Shown: positions 28,111 through 40,029 of the stretch, one piece after another
How positions within the stretch are numbered: position 1 is the first letter of the stretch
Layout: every line of letters starts with the position of its first letter
Origin: Triatoma infestans
Lineage: Eukaryota; Arthropoda; Insecta; Hemiptera; Reduviidae
DNA: 64,000 nt
Assembly: GCA_011037195.1 (NCBI GenBank)
Contig: JAAEAF010002690.1
Span: 1-64,000 of the forward strand
Reading direction: 5' to 3'
Made by a program: the position numbers and the translations under genes
The notes under the pieces: generated by a model
What the model was told of the DNA's origin: nothing
What the model saw: only the letters and a program-made list of their open reading frames with translations
The model's database searches: none

Positions 28111-28988
28111 AAATATATGTTTTAAAGAGCATTAGTCAATAATTATATCTAGGTAAATTGCTATAAGAGGATGTTGTATGTGTGTTCCACACAAGACTTT
28201 TTTAAATTCATAGTAAACTACTATGAATGTAGTTTAATATTCCAAGTGAAATTAGAATGATAATGCAAGCTGACACCAATTTCGGACAATAATACCAACT
28301 CCTTTATTGTCCTTTCAGCTTTAATAATCTAATTCTATTAACCAAGAGGTAGGTCCACACCAGATAGTAGTTATACTGATAACTTCTGATTATCCAAAAT
28401 GTTATTGTATTTATAATTAACATCCAAACAAGTAATAGGACCGACGGTAAATGTTAAGATGTTTGGTACCAGTTTCCTTACATTAACCATGGTCCAAGAA
28501 GCTGGTATACTGATAAGACAGAGAAGCACATCTTCTCAAATTGGATTACATGAAGGCAAAAGCCGCATTAGTGAACTGTATCCTAGTTCTATACACTTAA
28601 TAACAACTATTGAACAGGGTTCCACGCGGGTTTCTAATTTAGTTTAGATTAACTTTCACTTATTGTTAATGTTCCAAATCTAAATGGTTCCAATTCTAAA
28701 TATAGCACTTCCAATTAGCTAAATTGAAGATATTGTGTTTTTTATCAAACTCACGTTTCGAGCAGTCAATCAAAAGTCAAGCCTAGCAGCAACACTGAAT
28801 ACATTTGAGAAGTGTAGACAAATATCGTTTTTCTTCAACTTTTTCGAATATTTAGTTTAAAAAAAAAAAATCGTTTGAAACACTCATGTGATTTTCTCTT
28901 ATTGGTTTCCCACCACTCAATTAATTCATTTCCTTTAACTAAAAACTCTTGCAAAATATTTTACTATCCCTAATATTAATGGAGATAC
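28111..28988. other. AT-rich intergenic DNA
   Basis: Nothing supported. A 62-codon frame at 28459-28647 has no resemblance to known proteins. Confidence 0.55.
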
Positions 28989-29118
28989 TGGATATTGACA
29001 TTTTTTAAAGCAAAATTTAATGTCACAACGTCTACAAAATTATCATAATTTTCTGGATATTGACATTTTTTAAAGCAAAATTTAATGTCACAACGTCTAC
29101 AAAATTATCATAATTTTC
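28989..29118 (+). repeat. Perfect 65-bp tandem duplication
   Basis: 28989-29053 and 29054-29118 are identical by eye (each starts TGGATATTGACATTTTTTAA). The lack of divergence means it is recent or an assembly artefact. Confidence 0.9.
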
Positions 29119-30052
29119 AGGGAATAAAATTTTGCAGCTACATAGAATTATACAAAATATTTTGAAACTGGGAAAAACAATTACTATGTTTTTCCTGGAT
29201 ATCCTGGAGTCAAGTAAATATGAAGTTTTGAACGCATTGCAAGAAGTGCATGAACGCGACGAACAAAAGAAAGGCAGATATTATGGCTAACATACAGCCT
29301 CCAATTCCCAATAAGCCATTAGGTATTGATATTGAGTGGAGAAAGACAGTTTTAATAACAACTTAGATTTAATCACAACCTCATAGAACCGTATCTAAAC
29401 AGTATAAAAAGATAACAAACAGTCCAAAAATGTGAATACGTTGTAAGAGAAAATGGTGACACTAATCATTAGCTTTTTTGCTTGCAGCAAAAAATTGCTC
29501 AAAACGCGAAAAGTTTTGAGTATACAGTTCCGCACGTATACGATTTCCCTGCAGCAATAAAAACATTTTAGCCGTAATGATTCCATCATAAAAGCTATGA
29601 TGAAAATACAATTTCATTAAAGGAAACCGAATAAAAATATAGAATAATGAATCTGAAATGTAGAAAAGTAATGACTTTAATACATACAAAGAGACAGCTC
29701 TATAAACACATAGATACAGCTAACAATAAATTTCCTACTAATCTATGTTTCAGTAAGTGTTTTAGAAGACACAAAGACATGCTTCAACAAAGTTATACAT
29801 TAGCGAGTAGCACTCAAGAGTCTCTTATCTCGACTGAACCGAGAGGAATGATGACTGAAAGAGGATGCAGAGCAAGATATAGAAATGCATGAAGTCATGA
29901 AAAGAAGTTTTTTCCCCACTGAAAAGAAGTATACTGATGGTTGCAGATATGTACACGCCAATAGCAGTTCATAATGTCAATATGTTGTTTTTTTCCAGCC
30001 CTTAATAAAAACAGAAAAGGTTATTGTAAACACAAAACTACAAATAAATAAA
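29119..30052. other. Intergenic DNA, unsupported short frames
   Basis: Overlapping short frames at 29395-29892 on both strands show no motif or family pattern. Confidence 0.5.
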
Positions 30053-30195
30053 TATCAAGTTTGAATTTTCTATTTTTCATTTTTCAGTTATGCTAGTCAA
30101 TTCACTTTTTTCAATCTTAGGAAACATCCGGCAAAAACTCAATTTGCAAACTCTGACTCATCACAATACTCACTCTTGTAGAAGTAAGAGAAAAT
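30053..30195 (+). repeat. Right-end fragment of (CA)n TIR family
   Basis: AATATCAAGTTTGAATTTTC, a CATTTTTCAGTTATGC block, CATCCGGCAAAAACTCAAT and GTAGAAGTAAGAGAAAAT reproduce the terminal order of the family, without the microsatellite. Confidence 0.55.
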
Positions 30196-30399
30196 AATAC
30201 AGAATATCTATAAACAATTATGCTTCTAAAAGGTTTGAATAACTAACAATCCTTAATGTGTTATATAAAGAAATAAAGCAATAAGAAGTAATGCCTATAT
30301 TTTCAAGCCAGTTTAATGTCCAACCACCAAATTAAAGGTCGTGAACGGAAGCACATACTTTTTTTACAAATTTTTAACAAATATAAATATAGCACTTTA

Positions 30400-30480
30400 T
30401 ACGGGGGTCTCGGAACTGGGGATCTCCTAGTTACAAGACCATGCTCAGAACCACTCTACCACAAAACGCCCCTGGTTAAA
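30400..30480 (-). tRNA. tRNA-Thr-like pseudogene or SINE head
   Basis: On the minus strand GTGGTAGAGTGGTTCTGAGC resembles a D-arm/A box. The next arm can place CTTGTAA as a seven-base loop with anticodon TGT, and AGTTCCGAGACC stands where the T-arm should be. The acceptor pairing is poor and the T-loop is abnormal. I regard it as a decayed tRNA-derived sequence, not a working tRNA gene. Confidence 0.3.
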
Positions 30481-31767
30481 TGTCCTGTTGGGGAGAATTT
30501 GGTGAATTATTTCTTATACATTACTCTGAAATAACCTTATATACTAGCTTCGGAAGTTCATAATTATACTAAAGAAATAAGTAAACAGAAGCAATATTTC
30601 ATCCGTAATTACTAGGAATATTTTTGCTATTTTAGTGGAGCTAATAGTTTTTTTTTAATTAAAACAGACAAGTTCATTTATAAAAACTAACTCATAATTA
30701 ATGCTGCTTTATAATTCGGGAATTATATCAAGAAAACTAATGCCTATGCTTAATATCTTACTATCAAATTTATCTCTTAATTTACTGATGCCTCAAAACA
30801 CAGGAATAATTAAAACTAACATGCAGAAATCATTGTTAATAACCAACTTATGGCAATTAAAAAACAAAATTAATAATAAATAGCTTACCTAGTATTAATT
30901 GACACCAATAAGTATGTATATATATGCACTTACCTGAAAAAAAAAAAAAAAAATTAATGATTTACAATTGGAAAAACCCTTACATATGGAAGTGAAGTAG
31001 GGATCTTGACATAATTTACGAAACGTCGATAAAAGAAGTTTCTATTTTTGAACTAGTTAATCTTCAAATAAAGTTTGATAGGAATATTTATCATATATGT
31101 CGCAAACATTTACCACTGTTTCATGTAGAAATGATCTTTACCAAATTCATGAGAGTTTATAAGTTTAATTTAACGGGAAATAATAATTTATAAAAATTAT
31201 TGAAATAATTGATTAAAAGGGTAAAATTCTATTAATTCTAAACTGATTGATTAAGCATTCGCTTACAGCGAAAACTGGTTGCGAGAGGCAGAAAGACTCT
31301 CGATATGAATATTCGGTTTAACCATGTTTCTCTAGATATTGCCAGGCAGAACTCAGCACCCATGGAGGATTGCCCACTGAAAAATTTTTCAGTATGACTT
31401 AAGAAGAAATAAAATATTCTACGATTTTGTGAATTCGGAAAATTTAGAAAAGAGATAGGAGATATTTGGTTAAACGAGGTGATGCTTTGAAAAAGAGAGG
31501 TTAACGGATGGAGATGAAACAATTTTAGCTTCAAAACGAATGGGACACAATTTTAATAAAGTTTCCTGAAATTTCTTCACAAATATTTAACTGAAAAATA
31601 ATTATCAATATTAAAATAGTAAGGGAACAGCGACGCCTGTTTCTGGTCTCTCTTCAGAACGCATAAATCTTTCGCCTTTTTCAGCATCAAAGGGTCTTAA
31701 ACAGAGATGCTGTATGTCTCCCATGTTTTTCAAAATATATGATCTCGCCAGGCTCACAGACGATTGA
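30481..31767. other. AT-rich intergenic DNA
   Basis: Nothing supported. An A17 run lies near 30937-30953. Confidence 0.55.
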
Positions 31768-31868
31768 CTCTTCCTAGGAGCCACTACAGCTCACTGTTCG
31801 ATGATGGTCAGCAGTGCACTGAGAAGGCTCCGGACGCTAATGACCATAAATGTTGAAGCGCCAAAAAA
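31768..31868 (+). mobile_element. tRNA-derived SINE, 3' body only
   Basis: TCTTCCTAGGAGCC, CTACAGCTCACTGTTCG, GTGCACTGAGAAGGCTCCGG and TAAATGTTGAAGCGCC match the body of the intact SINE at 51041-51285. The tRNA head and part of the middle are missing. Confidence 0.6.
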
Positions 31869-31869
31869 A

Positions 31870-32635
31870 CCTTTGCATCATCTTTTTTGCAGACGATCAG
31901 GTGATAGTGGCTCAGGATAGGTATGATATGGAATTCCTTATTCGAAAATTGAAGCACCATTAATGCACCCATTGGGGCATGAATATAAATTTGTCGAAGA
32001 CGGAGTACATGGTAATAGGGGGAAGCGATATAGGTGATTTAGAAGTGGTAGGCCAGGCCTGTAAAAAGGGATAATTACAAGTATCTGGGCTCGGTGTTGG
32101 AAGTAGTAGGTGGATGTGACACAGAGGTGGGTTTAAGAAGTCAGCAGGCGCGCAAGGCTACAAGGATGCTCCATTCCACAGTGTGGAACAAAACAACGTC
32201 TATAGAAAATAAAAAGAAGATATTTTACTCCATCGTGTAAGGAAGATATTCTCACCTATGTGGCCGAGACGTGGACTACATCGCAACGGCTGTTTTCTAG
32301 GGTAACAGCAGTTGAAATGGATTTTTTGGCGGCGATGTGTAAGGAAGACCAGAGCTGATCGTGTGAGAAATGAAGAGTACGGCGGCAAATGAATAAATAA
32401 GAATCCGTGGGAGAGAGGGTTATGAGGAAAAAGCTGAAGTGGTATGGTCTCTCAGGCGGACGGACCCTGAAATATGGCCGGAACACAGAAGACCTGCGCG
32501 TCGATGGGAAGAGGAGATAGAGGAGGAAATGGTAGCCAGGGACTGCGCCAAGGAGACTGGTCGGACAAGGGTTTGTGGAGAGAAATGACCTGAAGTGCAA
32601 CCCAATAGAGGGAAACGCCGATGTAAGTAAGTAAA
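31870..32635 (+). pseudogene. Non-LTR retrotransposon ORF2 remnant (reverse transcriptase C-terminal part)
   Basis: Translation in shifting frames gives a FADDQVIVA motif (the RT catalytic box), then YKYLGSVLE, an ARKATRMLHS-VWN segment, and a YSHLCGRD-like stretch followed by EMDFLAAM. The end resembles the RW-GHV...RPR..W tail of such ORFs. Several frameshifts and stops rule out function. The order is typical of non-LTR elements without an RNase H domain, such as RTE-like ones; the clade is a guess. Confidence 0.6.
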
Positions 32636-33100
32636 ATAGTAAGGAGAAACCAGTAAATGTAAATTCAAATTTTTGTCTTACAATATAAAATTGTATTAAG
32701 TGAACTGTAATGATTTTAATTAATTGCCTTTCTTCGCTCCCTTCCTGTTGTAGTAAGTACTATAAGAACACCATTAGACAGAATATATAATAAAGGTATT
32801 AACACTTAATGTTTCAATTGAAATCTTTAGATCCAGTAAGTAATTAAACTAGATTAGCTAGTAAACTATGTAAGCTTAACTATTATTAAGTAACTCTAAT
32901 TATCTTACATTATTTTACTGTAAAATATAAAGTAACATATTAGAAAATTAAATTAATGAAATTATATTTTAAGTAACTCTGTGTTTAATTAGTGTAAACT
33001 CTGTAAATATTTTTTTTCAGTGATAAAAATATTATTCTCAATAGAACTGGGCAGATTTATTTACAACATAAAATAATAAGAATGAAAAAAGAACGTTTTT
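32636..33100. other. AT-rich intergenic DNA
   Basis: No feature could be supported. Confidence 0.55.
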
Positions 33101-33880
33101 ACTTTCTCTTACTCCGCAAGTGTTACGACCGTGTTCAATTTTCTAAATTGAGGTTTACCAGAATATATGTTTTCAGTTCCTCTAAGTACGAAAAAATGTT
33201 CAGAGTCTGTATGTCTTAAAATATGAAATGTTTTTAAAAACAATTATCATTTTCTATATAATTGTATTAACACAAGAAGGGAAAGTAATGTTTGTGTTCC
33301 ATACCAGATTTTTTGTGTGCTCATTTCTGGCAAATAGATTTACTCAGACAAATCTGACTCTTTTCTCTCAAAACTCCAAATTCATTCATCCGCCACTTTA
33401 TAATTAATAGAAAGGGTAGTCCTTGAGTAAGGATTTATTTTTAAGGATTTTTACAAAGTTTTTCCCAACTTCAGAACAATTATTAATTATTCATTTTCTA
33501 ATGAACATTATTTCGATGATGGATATTTGCAGGAAATCCATTGCTACTTGAAGAGTATAATGCGGCTACTTAATCTATTAAACGTTTTTACACAGAATTG
33601 AGTAGACGGTAAAGTGTACAATGAGTGTAGCGGTGAGGTAGAATTTTACCTGAGTAAGTGTTGTCGGTGTTATCAAGCTGGAATAGCTGCAGATACTTTA
33701 GGAACCCTGAAGGTAACTTTCCATTAGGGGGATTAAACATTTACTGGTCATTTTTGGAGAAAACACTACGCAATAATACGCAATACAGATATTTCAACTG
33801 ATTATATGGAACCGCAAAACATATATTTCGCCGAAAATTCAATTTTGAAATATGGTAATCAAAGAGAAAAAAAGTAAAAA
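33101..33880. mobile_element. Probable copy of (CA)n TIR family, inverted ends
   Basis: The left end reads TACTTTCTCTTACTCCGCAA and then GACCGTGTTCAATTTTC, the inverse of the family right end. The right end near 33800-33876 reads CGCCGAAAATTCAATTTTG, followed by AGAGAAAAAAAGTAAA. The interior is diverged and has no (CA)n tract. Confidence 0.45.
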
Positions 33881-34628
33881 TAGAATGGAGGGCAGAGCGT
33901 TTTTAACATGAAACTTAGATTAAGTCACTGTTTTAAATTAAACAAATTATATAAAGTTACCATATAAAGAACATAATCCAATAACAGCTTACAGCCTTGA
34001 AGACAGCATTGAAAATGAGGGTTAATTTAACGACGTGTCCCTTTAACAATGTTAGATATTCTTGTACATCACATCTTTATTGTAATGCGGGTCTCTAAAA
34101 AATGTTTGTATCATACAAGTTCTGGCAGAATCATAAGTTTTTTGGCGCATTTTTTAATTTTTTTTATTTGATATTTAGTGCTACCACTGGGTAGTTTCTC
34201 TCCTCCCACTCTTCACGCCTCTATACCCTCTCTCTTCTCATTTACTTATTGTATATAGAACTATACAGATTGTAAATTTCTAATAAAGAAAAAAAAAAAA
34301 ATTTATATTGTAAAAACGGAGTAATATTTCAGCATAAATAAATACTATTAAAGAAAATTCCCCCCCCCCCTTTTTTTTTTTTTTTTAAATTTCGGAATAC
34401 ATCAATTCGGTGATTTGTACAAAGATGCAGTTTTTGCATTAGTGTGAAATTTTGTGCACATTTAAAGTTTAGCGTTGTTTAATTTTATTTATTGTAATAA
34501 TTATTAGATTCTACTTATCTCATTAGAGCAGAAAGGATATTAACTAGGTATTCTAAAGTTCTTAGTCTATCAGGGTTCTGGGAATTATTTCAGTCCAGCA
34601 ACATGAACACAATATATTGAGGTGGTGG
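33881..34628. other. AT-rich DNA with homopolymer tract
   Basis: A C10 run followed by about 16 T occurs at 34361-34386. No gene is seen. Confidence 0.55.
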
Positions 34629-34838
34629 TGATTGGTTCCGCAGAGCTGGAAAGCATCAGAGACATTTTCCGTGATAGCCTGCTTGTGGATAGCCTGCTGA
34701 AGTGTGTAAACTGAATTTGCTCTGTGCAAGTCTGTGTTATCACACAGTCTGACAAAAGCATCCTGAAAATAGGCGAACGCCCGAAACCGGTCGATGGCCA
34801 CAAAATGAAGCAGGCTATCACGGAAAATGTCTGTGATA
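34629..34838 (+). mobile_element. Small MITE-like element, copy 2
   Basis: Terminal repeats are CATCAGAGACATTTTCCGTG at 34654 and CGGAAAATGTCTGTGATAC ending about 34838. The interior GGCGAACGCCCGAAACCGG matches copy 1 at 21558-21767. Short minus-strand frames across it are not genes. Confidence 0.65.
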
Positions 34839-35739
34839 CAATACATTGAGTCTGGAGAGTGGTTGATGTGTACCACTAATTGGGTTCAACACTTATCTAT
34901 CAGGCATATATCCAATGAAAGCCATAATAAAGATCATCAGGTAGCAATTGTTTGGCCATATAGCCATTCCTTCTAAATAACTATTTCTAGGACTATTTCG
35001 CTTCAGTTTTCAAGGGTATTTGCTCAAAGAAAAATTCGGGCAATTAAGGGAATAATTTTTTTATAGACTTCACAGTAAATGTACTGCTTGGAAGATTAAT
35101 GAAGTAAAAGGGGCTGCCTGAGAGTATGGGCAGATGTGTTTTACAAAATTTGGATAAAGTGGTAAGCATTACATATAGCTTATGTTCTGGGCGATGACAA
35201 TTTTTAATATTCGGCTGGGGAGCCGATTCCAGTTTGAACAACAAAAACCCTTAGAAGAATTGTTAAATTTCATTTTAACAGTACTAATTCTATGGCTATC
35301 GATAGTTTCTTTCTGAAATTTTTCTAAAAACCCTTCCCCTGGGAATATCGCACTCCACCACAATCAATTTTTACTTCGAAAAAAGAGTAAACAAAACCAG
35401 AGATTTTAGATGCATACCAACAAAATAAACTAGGGACCTTATGGTTAAATTTCGAGCGATGTTATTTATATGATTATTTTATTTATTAACAACAACAATA
35501 AATTGATAGTTAGAGATATGTTTACTATAATCACCACAACTTGGTAGGGGGGGATTGAGCACTTGTTGAAGTCTAAGGAGTTAGGGTGGGTTGCTTTTTC
35601 GATCCCATGACTCATGAAAAAATAAATGTACTATTGGAGGAGAAGGGGCGTAGATAGGACTCTGGTGTGATGGCTAGACCGCCTTTTGCCATCGAAAATT
35701 GTTTATTTTCGGCTAGAGAGAAAGTAGGAAGGAATTTTC
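34839..35739. other. Intergenic DNA
   Basis: No supported feature. Short frames at 35044-35363 are unremarkable. Confidence 0.5.
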
Positions 35740-36365
35740 TCAAAGAATTTTCCCCCACACCTCTAATATTCATAGTTGATGAGCTCATGTGGAAGATGAA
35801 TCGTAAGCAGTTCTATTTGTTGAAGTATTCGGATGTGTGAAGTTGTACTTATCACTGCTAAGTACTTGTATGTGATAAGTGACCTCATGCAGTCGGTTGA
35901 TACACATGGAGAACTGGTGAAGGAGGCATGGCTTGTCCGTAAATCCGGATAAGAGCGCAGTAGTTTTATTTATTGCGTGCAGGAAAATAGAAAGGCCCAG
36001 ACTCTTCGACAAGGAATTATGTTTGTGAACGAATAAAATTAATGTCTTGTCCCCATACTGAACATGTTTGCATTAAAGCATCTGTTTCTGGTATTACGGG
36101 AGAATCACGGGGCGTACCTGGGGTTTAAGATGCATAGGCTAACACTGGATTTTTGAGAATTTAATCACAACTAGGATGCTTTACGCCGCAGGGATACAAA
36201 TAGGGAGAATTGTGAAGATACTATAAAGAGTACAACGCATGGCTCGATTGGCTATAGTGTTGTGATGAGAACAACACTATGAACAGCGTTGGAAATGCTA
36301 TTGGCATTGGAACCTCTGCGACACTCGGAAGTTAGGAAGGCAATGAAAAGTCATTTTATCTTAGG
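35740..36365 (+). pseudogene. R1/Jockey-like non-LTR retrotransposon RT remnant
   Basis: Translated in changing frames, the stretch yields VNPDKSAVVLF at about 35938, followed by a basic RKIERPRLFDKE stretch. Further on come MLYAAGIQIGRIVK, a VQRMARLAI segment and ALEMLLALEPL...VRKAMKSH at about 36300. These are the RT thumb and the region following it in R1/Jockey-type ORF2 proteins. Multiple stops and indels show long decay. It is on the plus strand, and no ends or target duplication were found. Confidence 0.6.
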
Positions 36366-36510
36366 CCCCGCACTTGCGGGTACCCAATAATAATAACTAT
36401 TAATCATCTATTTGTAGTTTATTTATTTACTCTGGAACCTTAGACCGCAAAGGATCAAATATAAACACTATTAGGCTAAGCATAAGGTAAACACATTTCT
36501 TGGTCATTGG

Positions 36511-36717
36511 CACTTATGAGTCATTGGCGCCCGGATCCAATTCTCAGTCCATTGCCGGCATAATAGTGTATTCTCGTTACAGACAACACTGTTCATCACC
36601 GAACAGTGAGCTGTAGAGGCTTCTAGAAATAGAAAATCTCAGTACAGTACTGCTGGACTCAAAGCCGGGATCTCCGCGTGCGAGTCTAGAGCTCTACCAG
36701 TGAGCTAATCCCTTCCA
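36511..36717 (-). mobile_element. tRNA-derived SINE, decayed copy
   Basis: On the minus strand GGAAGGGATTAGCTCACTGG starts the tRNA-like head, followed by the body blocks CTCACTGTTCGGTGATGAAC and CCGGGCGCCAATGACTCA. It is diverged from 51041-51285, with a defective B box. Confidence 0.7.
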
Positions 36718-37394
36718 TTATAGTTATTGTGTATGCATGATTAATAAATCGTGATGATCGATTTAAATTTTTCAATCTAATTCATAAATTGGATACAAAA
36801 ATAAATTAAAAAAAGAGAAATTAAAAAAAAGGTCAAAAGTTTAAGTTTGACGAGTTATTATTACAAAGCCTATTTGAAGCAGAAATGCGTACACAGATAA
36901 TACATATATATACTTTCACCAACACCCAAATGCACACATTCACACACATGATGAACATAACTGGAATATTCTGATCAATGAAATATAATTTGACCTTGGG
37001 TCATATTTGAATGCTTTGGGTTAATAATAACTTTGTTGAACACACCCCATGTATATCGAATTGAGGTTATGCAATGTGTTATTTTCAAATGTAAAGCTAT
37101 TTTCTCTTAGTTCTGTTGATACAATTATATTAAGTAAAATGTCAAATTTTCTTTAAATATCAAATTTTGTCTGTCATAACATAAATATAGAGGTGGTGGG
37201 GATACAAGTACCTACCCCAGGCAGGTGATAGAATGATTATATTGTAGTCAAAGAAGAGTGTGCCAATAACACTGAACCAACCCCATGTACTTTGAAATAT
37301 AATGCCACAAATTCCGCAGAACAGTCTAGAATTAATTTTTTCGAAAAAATGTTACAAATAAAAGTGATGATAAAAATGAAGAAAGTTTAAATTC
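36718..37394. repeat. AT-rich DNA ending in a TIR-family module fragment
   Basis: Most of the stretch is plain. Near 37330-37370 TTTCGAAAAAATGTTACAAA and TAAAAGTGATGA match a module of the (CA)n family. The family resumes after the LTR element (40030-40570), so the LTR element may have inserted into a copy. Confidence 0.35.
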
Positions 37395-37704
37395 TGTGAC
37401 GGCAAGAGAGAGGGCACAAGCCCGACCGAGAGAAAACAGACTCTCTCTGGTACTACTCTCTGACTTAAGCAGGCTAGAGTGGGGAGAACCTGTATATAAG
37501 CCAGTAAGAGATCTAGACATCAATCTATCAGATTCAACCATATACACCGCATTGTGTCATATCTCTACTCCCACCCTTTATTCTATAAAATCATTACAAG
37601 TCCAGTGTAGTTTGTGTAAGCATATAGTTACGTAATTATAACAGTGTCTTCATATCTCGTTTAATTAATCAATCCCAATTTCTGTCCTCATCAACTCCAT
37701 TATA
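37395..37704 (+). repeat. 5' LTR
   Basis: Starts TGTGACGGCAAGAG and ends CCATTATA, with a TATATAAG promoter box near 37493-37500 and TTCTATAAAA near 37580. It is followed by TTGGTGGCTGCG, where a tRNA primer site would be expected. Confidence 0.85.
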
Positions 37705-37892
37705 TTGGTGGCTGCGTTTGAGAATCCCGCTTCAGCTTCAACATTTTCGAAGATAAAGGTAAGTCATTTCTTTCAGTTTTTCATATTTACATATATTTAT
37801 TTCATTATTTATTTATATTTCATTTTTACTTATTTATATTTCATTTTTAAACTCAATTAATTTTACATTTAAAATCTTATCGACTTTTTTTT

Positions 37893-38860
37893 ATGAAAAG
37901 CGCCGATATCATTAAAGAACTCAAAAAACATGATCTCCCAATAGGCGGTAATTTATTAGTGTTAAAATAACGCTTATCGAAAATTAAGAATATGGCATCT
38001 TATACGATTGATGGTCAGCAAAAGACAGCCGATGAGGCGATCGCGTACCTTTTAAATAAATGCAATACGGAAATTTCTGTGAATATCAGGAATCTCCAGA
38101 TGATAAACAATTTACCTATATTCGACGGTTCGCACAATAGCGATATTTCCATCTTTATCGACCAACTCAATAATTATAGTGTCCTGTCGGGATGGTCTGA
38201 TGCAGACAAATTAGAAATTTTGATTTTAAAATTGACTGGTCCCGCAAAAATTTATTTTGATACTTACAAGAATCAATGCGCCAATAATAATGTCTCTCTC
38301 ACCTATCAGACTGCAATAGAAAATCTAAGTAACAGATTTAAAAAAGAAAAAACGCCCATTGTTCTTTTGCAACAAATAACCATCCTGCATCAGAATCCAA
38401 ATGAAACTCTTGAAGCGTTCTCTGATCGGATTAAACATATTTCTACCTCGTTGCTTTTCAAAGCACAAGAGAATCCACTTCTAACTTTACAAAACCTTGT
38501 AGATAAATTAACTACAGACGCCTTCATCAAATCTTTATCTAGTTCAATTAAGGCTTAGGTACATAAAACTTCCTAAAACCCTGGATGAGGCACAAGCTTA
38601 TGCCACAGTCCTTAGGGATATTCAAAACGTAGAACCGCAAGGTTCAATATTTGCGATGAAGAAATCAGATACGCCCGTAGAATCCACGCAAAAACCGCCA
38701 TCGTCTTGCAAACATTGTGCTGGTATGCATTTGGCACAATGAATGCAAGTAAAAATTCCAAGTAGTTACATCGCGGCGAAAAAGGAACGTAGATTCAGAA
38801 CCACCGTCGCCGTGTAAGTTCTGTCAAGGCGACCACTGGAATCGCGAATGTAATAATAAA
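37893..38860 (+). pseudogene. Gag remnant with SAP-like N-terminus and zinc knuckle
   Basis: From ATG 37893 the frame gives IIKELKKHDLPIGGNLLVLK, a SAP-motif-like DNA/RNA-binding helix pair, then an in-frame TAA. The frame continues as the open Gag core (37992-38558; FDGSHNSDISIFIDQLN, LKLTGPAKIYFD, LSNRFKKEKTP, LEAFSDRI). A frameshift near 38558 leads to KLPKTLDEAQAYATVLRDI, and further shifts lead to Cys/His knuckles (CKHCAGMH and CKFCQGDHWNREC). Gag would bind RNA and form the particle; this copy cannot make it whole. Confidence 0.7.
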
Positions 38861-38879
38861 GTGAGCACACAGCAAAGGC

Positions 38880-39620
38880 ATGCTGGTTCAATTCAAAAAA
38901 CGACTAGGCGCTCAGCCGTTTTCTCAAACGGCTGCCACTGTACTAATCCCGATACTCCACAATTCGAATAATTTATTAATTACTGTTCAAATTAAAAACA
39001 AAAAAGTTAAAGCGTTAATCGACACAGGCGCTTCCCTCATAGATGTCAGTCATGTCAAATCGAGGCCCGAAAGATCTGATATAATCTTGAAATCGATTAC
39101 AAACCAGATTATCCCTAACTATGGTATGTCAACCGTTCATTTATCAATAGGCGAAAACACAAAAATTCAGGTTAAATTCATAGTGTCCCAACTGAAAAAT
39201 GAATTTGAAATGATCATTGGGAGAGACCTGCTCACAAAATTTCAAGTAATTATAAATTTTAAAAACTTGAACATAACCATACAAAAAACAGTAATTCCAT
39301 TCTTAACAGACAACACAACATCACAAATTAATACCATTCAAAACACAACTTTACCCGAAACATTGTCAATACGACATAAAATCATAATTCCGGCACGCAC
39401 ACACACAGTCAATACATACACTCCTCACACCAAAAATTCCAGACGGTTCCATAATGTTGATACAACATGACAGTCTTCCTACAGGACTTTACTTGCGTAC
39501 ATAATAACGCTTGGGCAATTACGCTAATAAACACCACACACCATGAGATCACCAGCACCAAACATTTTCCAATCGCACACATTCATTACAACCCGGAGAT
39601 ACTAAATTCATCACACAAAC
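38880..39620 (+). pseudogene. Retroviral-type aspartic protease remnant, truncated Pol
   Basis: The frame 38880-39470 contains VKALIDTGASLIDV with the catalytic DTGA, and later MIIGRDLLTKF, the conserved flap-distal Gly-Arg-Asp motif. After a stop, shifted frames continue the protease-RT linker to about 39620. No YXDD reverse transcriptase, RNase H or integrase follows. Protease would process Gag-Pol in an intact relative. Confidence 0.7.
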
Positions 39621-39629
39621 ATACCATGA

Positions 39630-39931
39630 TGTAACGGCAAGAGAGACAGCACAAGCCCGACCGAGAGAAAACAGACTCTCTCTGGTACTCTCTCACTTAA
39701 GCAGGCTAGAGTGGGGAACCTGTATATAAGCCAGACAGAGACATACGAGTATATCTATCAGATTCAATCATATACATCACATCGTGTCATAACTCTACTC
39801 AAACCCTTTATTCTATAAAACCATTACAAGTGCAGTGCAGTTTGTGTAAACTTATAGCAATATTATAACAGTGTCTTCATATCTCGTTTAATTAATCAAT
39901 CCCAATTTCTCTCCTCATCAACTCCATTATA
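39630..39931 (+). repeat. 3' LTR
   Basis: Matches the 5' LTR over its whole length with scattered substitutions and small deletions. Starts TGTAACGGCAAGAG and ends CCATTATA. Confidence 0.85.
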
Positions 39932-40029
39932 ATCTGTACAGTTAGCATTCCAGGACAGTCTAAGTTTAAAGTCTAAAAGTCGGACATTCCATTATAGTGG
40001 TTTTCTAGAGAATTCCACAAAACTAAAAA

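Larger units (their letters stand above)
37395..39931 (+). mobile_element. Non-autonomous LTR retrotransposon lacking RT, RNase H and integrase
   Basis: Two direct LTRs (37395-37704 and 39630-39931) flank 1925 bp that hold a Gag-like frame, zinc knuckle and aspartic protease. The coding sequence then stops just where a reverse transcriptase would begin, and the 3' LTR follows at once. The lesions (a stop near the start of Gag and a frameshift after it) add to the large deletion. Gag and protease look Ty3/gypsy-like. Confidence 0.8.
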
